This document shows, piece after piece, positions 46,005 through 55,486 of a stretch of 64,000 bases of DNA (position 1 is its first letter; each line of letters begins with the position of its first letter). Source of the DNA: Gyrodactylus bullatarudis. Taxonomy: Eukaryota > Platyhelminthes > Monogenea > Gyrodactylidea > Gyrodactylidae. The notes under the pieces are model-generated. The model was given only the letters and a program-made list of their open reading frames with translations, was not told where the DNA came from and did no database searches. A program made the translations under genes and the position numbers. Where the stretch lies: positions 1-64,000 of the forward strand of contig SSNU01000262.1 of assembly GCA_012064415.1 (NCBI GenBank). The letters are read 5' to 3'.

Positions 46005-46994
46005 ATGGGTAAAGATTTTTACGCTATTCTTGATCTTAAGAAAGGTGCATCTGATGATGAAATCAAGAAAGCCTATCGCAAGATGGCTCTCAAGTATCAT
46101 CCTGACAAAAATAAAGAAAAAGGCGCAGAAGAAAAATTCAAACAAATATCAGAAGCCTATGAGGTTCTCAGTGATCCTCAACGCAAAAAAATTTATGACC
46201 AGTTCGGCGAGGAAGGTTTAGCTGGATCTGCTGCTGGTGGCCCCGGGGGTAGTAATGGAGCTCACACTTTCAGAGACCCTCATCAAACTTTCAAAATGTT
46301 CTTTGGAAATGACGATCCTTTCGAAATGTTCACCAGTATGGGTATGGGTGGTTTAGGAGGCTCTATTTTCACATCTATGGACGATGGTCACGGAAGTTTT
46401 GCATCATTTGGTATGCCCAAGTCTAAAAAATCAGTCACACAGCGACAAGATCCCCCAATTTACCACGAATTATCAGTTGCACTTGAAGATATCCTGAATG
46501 GCACAACTAAGAAAATCAAAATCACCAGAAAAAGACTGAACCCAGATAGAAGATCTTTCCGTGAAGAAGAGAAAGTTTTGGAAATTCCTATTAAAAAAGG
46601 CTGGAAAGCTGGCACAAAGATCACATTTCCCAATGAAGGAGACGAATCAATCAATGGTAATATCCCAGCAGATGTAATTTTCACAATAAAAGATAGAGCT
46701 CATCCAAAGTTTACTCGAGATGGACCGAATCTAATTCACAAAACTAAAATCTCACTCAAGCAAGCACTGTGTGGAGGTTCCATCACTATACCACTTCTCT
46801 TCCCAGCAGACAAAACTCATCAAATAAACCTAAATTCTGTTATCACTCCCACAACAAGAAAAGTCATTTCAGGAGAAGGTCTTCCCCACCCTAAAGAACC
46901 AAATCGTCGTGGGGATATTTTTGTCGAATTTGATATAGAATTTCCCAAAGAAATTAATGAGCAGCAAAAGCAAATGATTTCAAAGATTCTTTAG
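46005..46994 (+). CDS. DNAJB1: DNAJB1-type Hsp40 co-chaperone, single exon, 329 aa
   Basis: Class B J-protein that delivers unfolded clients to cytosolic Hsp70 and stimulates its ATPase. Residues 2-68 are the J-domain with HPD at 32-34 ([11 protein letters not shown]). Residues about 69-150 are Gly/Phe-rich ([13 protein letters not shown]). Two beta-sandwich C-terminal domains follow (about 154-320), with [20 protein letters not shown] and [13 protein letters not shown]; no zinc finger is present, as expected for class B. Length and layout match animal DNAJB1/4/5. There is no intron. A heat-shock element lies just upstream. Nothing suggests damage. Confidence 0.95.
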   Translation: MGKDFYAILDLKKGASDDEIKKAYRKMALKYHPDKNKEKGAEEKFKQISEAYEVLSDPQRKKIYDQFGEEGLAGSAAGGPGGSNGAHTFRDPHQTFKMFFGNDDPFEMFTSMGMGGLGGSIFTSMDDGHGSFASFGMPKSKKSVTQRQDPPIYHELSVALEDILNGTTKKIKITRKRLNPDRRSFREEEKVLEIPIKKGWKAGTKITFPNEGDESINGNIPADVIFTIKDRAHPKFTRDGPNLIHKTKISLKQALCGGSITIPLLFPADKTHQINLNSVITPTTRKVISGEGLPHPKEPNRRGDIFVEFDIEFPKEINEQQKQMISKIL

Positions 46995-47784
46995 CTAAAG
47001 TATTCGTATAATGATTATCTCAGTGACAAGGACTCCAATTATCTATTGTTTTGATTTTAAAGATAAAAAAATGTTTAAAAATTTTTTCGTCTTTTTAATT
47101 AGTGAGCTAGCTAGCATTAACTGTGAAACTCGCGGTGTGAAAATATTAGAATCGAATTAGATTATTCAATTTCATCGATCTATTTTAATATGCGTAAAAT
47201 TTAATTCTTTCTTCACTTAAGTTTTAAGTCAAATTAAAGTCTAGCTTTTTGTTGTCCTATTACGGTCATAAAACCTGAAAATTAATTGAGATACCTTATA
47301 AATTTCCTATATTCACTAAGAATAGAGCAGTACTATTCTAGATTAATATTATTATTCCCATCTTACAACTTTTAGCCCACAAGTAGTATTCGAGTAAAAA
47401 AATATAAAAATAAATTTTATCTGTGTGTCTATAATACGCTTCTATGTATATTATACCTATCTATTATATACATTTTATATCTTCATACTTTGAAGTATTG
47501 ATTTTAATGTTTAGTATATACTTTTTTCAGTATACCACTGCATAGACGTTCTATCCTAATAGGAACACATACCAAGCGAGTGTATATTCTATTCCATTGT
47601 ATAAAATGACTAAGTTATTATTTAAAATAGACTAAATTCATTGTACATATTAGCTATGATAAAAGTCTCTTTGATTGGTGCTATAAAAGGTAAATGGAAA
47701 AAAAGGGTGGTGAGATACATACAAGTATAGATACAAGTGTAGATAAAACTGGGATGATATGAATAAGTAGCATTATAATACTGA
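46995..47784. other. Intergenic stretch, DNAJB1 to integrase gene
   Basis: AT-rich, with no exon or inverted repeat ends. It should hold the DNAJB1 3' UTR and the promoter of the gene at 47785. No element boundary is visible here, which matters for the domestication argument. Confidence 0.4.
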
Positions 47785-49301
47785 ATGAATATCAAGGAAA
47801 GTAATGTGACGACAGAGGAAGATTCTCGTAAAGCTTTCTATTCCATACTGAATGATAAAAATTATGCTAAAAATTCACGGATCTTACCCAAGGAACGCTA
47901 TGATTATCTCTTGGAAAAGATTAAACACGCTCATAGTGGGTCAAATTTATCTCCAGAACATTACCGCGTTAAACGTCTGTATAGCTGTAAAAAAATTGAC
48001 GGAATTGATCGAATAATTTCCAATACAGAAGCCCCTGATATCGTTAAATGTCTAGTTCCATTCGAAGAGTTGTTTGATGTCATAAAATTGTGTCATGAGA
48101 AATGTGGACACGGGGGTAGAATCATGACAAAGACACAAATTGACTTACTCTACAAGAATGTAACTTCAGAACAAATTCAATTTTTCATAAACACCTGTCA
48201 TGTCTGCATAAAGAATAGATCTAAAAGACAAAAAGAAATTTGTAAACACCAGGATAAAAAGAAGATCAAAGTCGACTTAATCGATTGTCAAATGTTTCCA
48301 GATGGGGACAATAATTTCATTCTGATTGTGCAGAATATGGCTACAAAATTTGTCCAACTTCGCCCATTGAGAACAGTCTTTGGAGCAGAAATAAGAGATA
48401 GGCTCGAGGAAGTCTTTGATGATTTTGGGCCTCCAGCCATCTTGTATACAAATGCAAATACATTTTTTCGGAATGAACAGGTTGAATCTCTCAAAAATGA
48501 ATACACTCATCTTGAAATAATTCACGAATCTATGGAAAACAACGTTGAAGAAAGTCTACTGCTAAAGACAGAGATTAGAGATGCTCTTAAAACTTGGATG
48601 GATGCTCAAATGTCTAGGAACTGGTCCAGAGGTATAAGGAAAATTCAGGTTGTCTTGAATAGAAAATCTACTTTTGATAAAATGTCCATTCATCAGGGAA
48701 CTGAAGGTAGTAATAAAGAATCCCAGCTATATGAAAGTGAGTAAAAATTTTCATTCAATATCAAGAGCATTTTGATTGGCTAGTTAAGATAAACATAGAA
48801 CAAACTTCTATCACATCTTTCTGTAATATCAATTTATGATCAAAAATTCACGATATTTGCTAACAGTTTGTTATGTAGAGGTTAATGCAGAAAATCAATG
48901 AAAACTAAATCAATATTTTTATTATAGGCTCCTCACAACCAGAGATTAATAATTCTTTTATGGAAATTGACAAAGACACTCCGTCCATGACTCCAGTGAA
49001 TAATGCAGTATTTCCCAATTCCTTTCAAGACGACTCCAATTATGAAGATACTAAAAACTTTCAGAATGAAAATCAGGCTACATCACCCATTGTAGTCGTA
49101 AAGCAGGAAGAACCATGTGAGCAGATTGCCAATGTTCCAAAACTAATCTTTCCCCCTATTGAACAATGGCCTATCCGGTGTAATTGCTCAACAGGGTGTA
49201 ACTCGAATATTTGCAAATGTCGAAAGTCCTCAGTTTTATGTAATTTAAAGTGTCATTCAGCAAGAAATTGTACAAATAAGATCATCATACAAAATATATA
49301 G
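47785..49301 (+). CDS. KRBA2-like integrase-derived protein with CXC tail, two exons, 441 aa; probably domesticated
   Basis: Exons 47785-48736 and 48928-49301; the intron is 191 nt, GT-AG, phase 1. Residues about 12-75 are the family's N-terminal module (ILPKERYDYLLEKIKHAHSG, LSPEHYRV). Residues 104-141 are an H2C2 zinc-binding motif (HEKCGH...CHVC). Residues 160-300 form an RNase H-fold integrase core: first Asp in VDLIDCQMF, but the second catalytic Asp (usually SDNGREF) is replaced in YTNANTFF (Asn223); the third acid Glu is kept in NNVEES. Exon 2 has an acidic linker and a CXC-like cluster (CNCSTGC, CKCRKS, CNLKCH). The reading frame is fully open and no TIRs flank it. Catalysis is unlikely, so a DNA- or chromatin-binding role is the better guess; the function is unknown. 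Confidence 0.75.
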
Positions 49302-50550
49302 AATTTGTCAAAAGTTAAAAATCCCTTTTGTTTAGCTTCAACACAGTTTTATTTCATCAATATTGCTTCAGCTGTCTGTCTTTTGAGCTCACAGACAAAT
49401 TTCTTATTTTCTTAATTGCTAAATTTAACAAGATAATATCATTAAACAAGCATTTGACTTATAATGCTAGTTATTGAAAGAATATTCTATCAAGCCAATG
49501 CGATGTAGTAAAAAATTTGATTCGAGCCCCTCAAGAGGCCTGAAAGTAGTCTCTAGTGTTGAAAAGGAGAGGGTTTATTTGATCATAGGGATTATCATTC
49601 ACTAAAAAGCTTCTACGACTTTTTCTTTTGATAAGATAGTGTTTCCGTCTCGATTTTTCACTAAAAAAATAAGAAATTAAATTTAAAAAATTGATCAGTA
49701 AAAAAAGTAGCATTGTATAATATAACTTCATAGTAAAAACCCAAATTCTTAAATTTATAATTCCAAAAAGTATTCATTGAATATTTCTGTAGTGCCAAAT
49801 CGTACCTGAATTTCACAATAAAATTATAATTCTCGAGATTAAAAAATCACTACACATTTTTTAAAATTAAAATCACATTACTACTAATAAGTATAATGTA
49901 GATATTTAGAATTATTTTTATTTCACTTCACTTCATGCTCTCGAATGATCGAGCCAATCAGAGGATATCATTTAAATATCTAATTTGACGAAATTCGGTG
50001 CAATATAAGCTCTACAACTTATTATAAAATATTGTGTTCATTTGTCTTATTGATGAATATTTCATCAGCGATCAGAGAATATCTTCGAAGAAGCTCAGCA
50101 GTCAATTTAAATTTGGTGCGAAATTTTCATTTTTTTAGGACGGTAATATTGTCAAACTTCATCTAAGATACTATTCTGATTTAAGTTCATGAGGAAGATT
50201 AGAGAACAACCAAAGAATAATTGATAAACGTTTTTTTAGCAAGGTTTCTTTAGACTCATTTTCACACTTTAATTATATATCAATGCGAATATTATCATAA
50301 CTCAAAGGTGCATATTATTTTTTCAACTAAACACAAACATATTTCTGCATATTTCACAAAACCCAAACATACAATGCAATTAATTTGTGCTCTTCCATTG
50401 GTTAACATTTTTAAAATTGATTTCTATGTGAGAAGATGATCAAAAGTTATTTTTGGTTTGAGTATCACATGCCACTAACTCAAGTATAGTTCAAAGCAGA
50501 AATAAAAATTCAATCATTAAATCATTTTTTTACCAATTAAAAACAAAAAT
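49302..50550. other. Intergenic repeat-derived stretch
   Basis: No gene. About 50135-50430 is the uninterrupted relative of the repeat that flanks the TIR element at 26090-27926. The rest is AT-rich and featureless. Confidence 0.4.
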
Positions 50551-53500
50551 TTATTTAAGTTCAGATTTAGGACAGTAGGAAAAGCCTTCCATAAAGTTTT
50601 TGCTCTGTTTCTTTTGTTCCTCTTCAATGAAAAGTCCACGCTTATAACTGGAGACAATTGACTCTAGAATATAAAATAAAAGAGCATTACAAGGATGTAA
50701 TATTTGATGGTAGAGACAAAATTTCATGAGTTTGTAGTTTATAAACTAATTAGGATTACTTATACAAGTACAAATACATGTAGTAGGACGAGTCAAATAT
50801 TTTTTTTCCGAACAATATTTCAGCTGCAATGCGAATCTGTTGATCTAATTTAGAAAATGCCATTTATGAAATTTAAATTCGAAATAAAGCTAATTGAAAT
50901 GAAGTTGGGAATCTATGATTTTTACAGAAATCTCGATATTTTCATCAAGAATTCGAATTTTTTGGAATCCTACTCATGTTGTCCACTTTTACCAGTTGAA
51001 AAAAAAAATTCTGAAAAATAATTTTGAATTTTGATGTTTTGATCATTTTCACTACTTGAGAATCATTGAAATTTCGATAATTCAGAATCTCTCGAAAATG
51101 GAGTAACTGTCGGTAATTTGACGATGCTAGTCAGCTCTATTGTCTAATCTTGATCCTGAAAACCCCTTTTGATCAACCTCCAACTTTCAAATGAATAAAA
51201 TTTTCGGTTCAAAAATTTTCGTTACATCTCTATTGTAAAATGTCATAGAAGATAAAGGTAGTTATTATGATGATGGGAATTTATAACTTTTACAAAATTC
51301 TCATCCTTTTCCACAGATAGACCAATACGATCCAAAAGAAAACATAATCAGGTAGGAAACGGACATCGTAATAATCTTACCACTTATCTGAACGTTTTTA
51401 AACTCCTCTGGAACATGTGAGGTATCCTCTTTGGATTTAACCTTGGGCTTATAATCCGCTTCGATTTTTCTTTGAGCGAGTAGAGCCCAGTTGATATCGG
51501 AAAAATAAGGATCCTTTTTTATTTCTTCAATACCTCCGTTTGTTCCCAGTCTTTTTTCAGGACTTTTTTCCAAGAACTTGGAAAGAATTTCCATTAAAAT
51601 AATAATTAATGTTTTTACTGACTTTTACTCACTTTTGTGATAAGTTTCCTAGCATCATCTGATACATCTGCCTTGAAAATGATCTTGTGATCCATGATGA
51701 GTTTTACAATTTTTGATGGTTCAGTCGAGTAGAACGGTGGAACCCGATGGTACATTTCAAAAATGACACAACCCAAGGCCCACCAGTCTACTGCATCTTT
51801 ATAGGGTTTTTGACACAAAATCTCCGGTGCTATATACTAAAGTGATGAGGATTAAATATCCAATTTTACTTCTGGAGTTCCGCAAAATGAGCTTGCTGTC
51901 TTCTTCTTAATCATTTCTTTGCATAATCCAAAATCGGTTAAAACAATGTGACCCTTTAGAAAGATAAGAGAACTTATTTATCATTCTGATTTGAAGATTG
52001 AGTAGAAAACCACCAAATCGATATGGATGATTAAATCTTACTTCGGAATTTATCATAATATTTTCAGGTTTTAAATCCCTAAAATGAATTTATTAACAAA
52101 ACATACCGATAAATAATGAAATTCTTATGAAGATAGTCCAAGGCACAGGCGATCTCGGCAGAATAAAATTTTATCCTTTTCTCGGGTAGATAACTTGTAT
52201 TCTGAATCAGGGTGTATAGCTGTGAAAAATTTGGAATTTATTCGACAAAAGGCAGGTGTCACTATGTTAAATTAATATAGGCTTAACTACTTAATTCATA
52301 TTGAAATTCATCGCAATTTCGAAAATACCTAAATCTCCCAGTTTTTCAACGTTTGAGCTCAATTTTTTTCAATTTCCAAGATTGAGTTTTTTGTAAAAGA
52401 AATAAATTCTCATCTACAAGTCAATTTACTTTATTTTTGAGCTCAAAATTTCTATTTATTTCAAAGTTTTGAACCAATTAAATTCTGATATCTATGACCA
52501 GAATTAAACGAACGAAGAAGATAACAGAAATTTGGTATTTTCAAGAAAAAGTTAAACTTTTCAATCTTGAGTCAAATTCAGAAAAATCGAATCGAATTTC
52601 AAAAATTAGCCAAATTTTTCTCAGATTTAGGTTTTAGCAGTTATATTTTTGATATTTTAACTAGCTTTATGTGAGCATCTTTTCAATCTTGAGTCGGTGG
52701 TTCGATTTATTATAATATTGATGAATTTCCGTGATCTTCTTTGGTGAAAATTTTGAGCTCAAATTCAGAAAAATCGAATCGAATTTCAAGAATTAGCCAA
52801 ATTTTTCTCAGATTTAGATTTTAGCAGTTATATTTTTGATATTTTAACTAGCTTTATGTGAGCATCTGGCATAAAATTTTTTAAGAAAACTTTATTCATG
52901 TTTTGAAATGAAAAAAATACTTTAAAAGTTTTGTTCTATAGAGTACGCACTATAAACTTTGATCATATAAATTGTCTGTCTCATGAATAATGTAAAACTT
53001 ACATCACCTCCATTGATATATTCGAGAAGAAAGAATAGCTTATTTTCCGATTGAAAAGAAAAGTAAATCTTGCAAAAGAACGGATTGTCTCGGGTTTTCA
53101 CTAGCAAATTCCTCTCGGCCATTATCCGTTTTGAATCTTGTGAAGGATTAATATGCTTCTTTTCGACAACCTTGACAGCATAAGACTGATTTTTGACTTT
53201 ATCCCTCACCAGGAATAACTGACCACATGCTCCATGACCGATGGGCGACAAGAATTCATAATCGCTTTGAACAACACTGGGAAATATGATGATATTAATT
53301 GACAAACTCTTTTCTTTCAGTCGAGCCCAGATCATACAATAAGTCTGTGGGTTTTTCAATGCTTTCTTCACTTTTGTTTGACTTTTTATCTGAACATCCC
53401 AAATTGTAAAAGGTTTCAACGTAATCTCTGAAAATTATGAGATAATTTATAAACTTGTTTCTAACACGTTCATCATTCAGGATGACTTTGGAAAGCTTCT

Positions 53501-53711
53501 CAAAATTTTTATCAAAATTACTCCAGGGCAGTTGTAGCCAAGCTGAAGTTAAATTTGGAAAATCTTCTGAAATTTTCTTTTTAAATTCGAGTATTTCTAT
53601 TCGAGTATGGTTCGATACAAGAGATTTATCTTTGTGTACATCATTAACTACAGTTATACTGTAACATTTATTATCGTCTTTACCAACTTTTTTCACCGAT
53701 ACTCGAAACAT
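50551..53711 (-). CDS. SGK3: SGK3-like PX-domain AGC kinase, nine exons, 465 aa
   Basis: Endosomal Ser/Thr kinase of the PI3K pathway; the PX domain binds PI3P in known SGK3. Exons (-): 53711-53455, 53427-53308, 53276-53003, 52219-52107, 52078-52042, 51953-51870, 51836-51633, 51576-51381, 50663-50551; introns 27, 31, 783, 28, 88, 33, 56, 717 nt, all GT-AG and in phase. Residues 1-105 are PX-like ([21 protein letters not shown]). The kinase is about 132-390: GHGACGQL, Lys161, [19 protein letters not shown] (Asp256), TDFGLCKE, T-loop [11 protein letters not shown] with Ser289, DWWALG, EKRLG. The tail ends [15 protein letters not shown], the hydrophobic motif FxGFSY as in SGKs, with Ser457 as the likely TORC2 site. 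Length is close to human SGK3. RSK or Akt are excluded by the PX domain. Confidence 0.9.
50898..51185. mobile_element. Truncated copy of the MITE-like element, inside SGK3 intron 8
   Basis: Begins AAGTTGGGAATCTATGATTT and TTACAGAAATCTCGATATTTT as at 1990-2035, and continues through GGAATCCTACTCATGTTG and GGTAATTTGAC-ATGCTAGTC to TTTTGATCA; the right inverted end is missing. Confidence 0.6.
52572..52867. repeat. 109-bp direct repeat in SGK3 intron 3
   Basis: Positions 52572-52680 and 52759-52867 are near-identical (about two differences), 187 bp apart. Starts TCAAATTCAGAAAAATCGAA, ends CTAGCTTTATGTGAGCATCT. This looks like a recent local duplication and enlarges the intron to 783 nt. Confidence 0.85.
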
Positions 53712-53949
53712 AACTGATTTGTATCATAACTTACGAAAATATAAGGAAATTACCAAAGGCTAAAGATCAAACTTATTTTGAAAAGAATATCGAAATCGAA
53801 TAATCAATTCAAATCAATTTGTTTTCTAAACATTAAACCTTCTAGAAAAGTATGGTCACGAAGGTACCTTAAAATGACCTAAGCCTCATTCCTTGAAAAT
53901 TCACATATTTTTAGATTCTGCTTTTAATGAAAAATTCATTATGAGGATT
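53712..53949. promoter_or_regulatory. Presumed 5' region of the SGK3-like gene
   Basis: Upstream of the ATG at 53711; no coding sequence. It should contain the promoter and 5' UTR. No specific motif recognised. Confidence 0.3.
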
Positions 53950-54345
53950 GGAAGACAAGTGAATAATTAGTAATAAAGCTTTTATTTCACCGGCTCTCAT
54001 CAGATTCTTACACCGGCTAGATATTTATACAAAATTATAAACAGAATTGGGATCCTCTGATAGATTAAATCAGTCCCCAGATTTAGTAAAGAAAATTTTT
54101 GTGATATGGTGGGGATGGTCTGATGTATCTAGGGCATCTTTCTTCTCTTTAGGTAATGATGTAACGTTGATTGTCCTTTGGATAATTTTCTCTTTCTACC
54201 CCGATTCGTAATAGCAGGTTTATGTTGCTGACCGGAGTCTTTTGTGCTAATTACAGGTTGAGAGATAATTCGATTATCAACTTCCGTTGACCTTTCTAGA
54301 TTTTTACATTCTCTCTCGATTGTAGTTGTAGCGGGGACTTTTCAT
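53950..54345 (-). pseudogene. Penelope-like (tentative) ORF tail with PIP-box-like end and 3' UTR
   Basis: The minus-strand frame runs from a stop near 54346 to TAG at 54131-54129 and encodes about 71 residues, ending RGRKRKLSKGQSTLHHYL then KRRKMP. The basic stretch plus Q-x-x-L-x-x-Y-[FL] end resembles the tails at 28037 and 39767, so I group it with the Penelope-like fragments. The 3' UTR (54128 to about 53950) contains AATAAAAGC and an end segment (GTGAATAA...AGTAATAAAGCTTTTATTTCAC on the plus strand, in two parts) that recurs at about 16429-16475. The endonuclease itself is absent. Confidence 0.45.
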
Positions 54346-55486
54346 ATATTTTTTATGAAAATTCATTCCAAAAATTGATACCTGATGAAGGCTCAAAATT
54401 AGAATTTCCTAAAATAAATTTCTAGTCGTAAAAACTAAAAGTCTTAAAATTCAAAATGGCGTTCACTAACATCATTACATGGCTCTCTCTGATTGGTCGA
54501 AAAATATACATTCCCACGTGTGTTAAAATATTTCAACCAATTAGAAGAAAGAATTTATTTTCTAATTGAAAATTTGGTAATGGTGTAGAATAGCTCTTTC
54601 AATTTCAATATTTATTCGATTGATTGAAGCAATCATTTGAAAATCTAAGTTGTTCTTAAAATATAAGTCTCATTTTCTGGATGAGTTCCATATCTTTATT
54701 TAATAGAGGAAAGATTCGTAAACAACACCATGTTAACTTTCAATAAATAAATTCAACAATTTTTAAATATACTTACAAGTAGTATTATCTATATATATAA
54801 AAATCTAAACCTAATTTTGTGTCTTTATAGACGCCTAAACTACTTGACCGAATTTCATGATTTTTTGATATTAGGTGTAAAATCTTCTGCTCTATGCCGT
54901 TAAGATATTCATTTTTCTTTATCGATAAAGATTTCTGCACAAATCCAGATCTTAGTTTTCCGAGCATCAAAAATACGCACTTCAATTTTATTCGAATTTT
55001 CTCATTGGTCAATTAATTTCATTTGTTATAAATGGAACAGTGTGATGCAATGCATACAAACACACACATACAATTTTCCCATAATATGATTGGTTTATTT
55101 TGAAATGAGTTTAGATATATTTATTATTCATCAAAACAAAATTCAAAGACCTTCGTGTAAGTTCCCTAAATATTCTTAAAACTAAGAATGTAATTCTATT
55201 TGTATTTTCAGAAATCTCAATTCGAAGTTGATATTGACAATCGATAAATTACAGTTATCCGACGTGAGTACCCAAAGTTTTGATAGTCATTTTAGTAATA
55301 ATAAAATATATATTCTCATTATTTTATTTATAGCCACTGATAAGTTGATACTAAGAATGTAAGATCAAGTGCAGAATTCAAAATCTGATTTATGTGCCTT
55401 TTAAAACAAGAGAATATTATACAATCTTTAAAACACTTTTGTTCTTTTGTGTACATATATGAGTTATAAATTAGTTTAACTATTTA
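54346..55486. other. Non-coding stretch
   Basis: No gene seen. The frame at 54785-55012 (-) is short and matches nothing. No long terminal repeat for the downstream pol element could be recognised here by eye. Confidence 0.35.

Noticed and set aside
53295..53419. Open frame across 53419-53280 that would avoid two short SGK3 introns
   Set aside because: Reading straight through loses the PX C-terminal pattern (DYVETFYNL); splicing the 27- and 31-nt introns joins the PX domain, an acidic linker and the kinase start in one frame.
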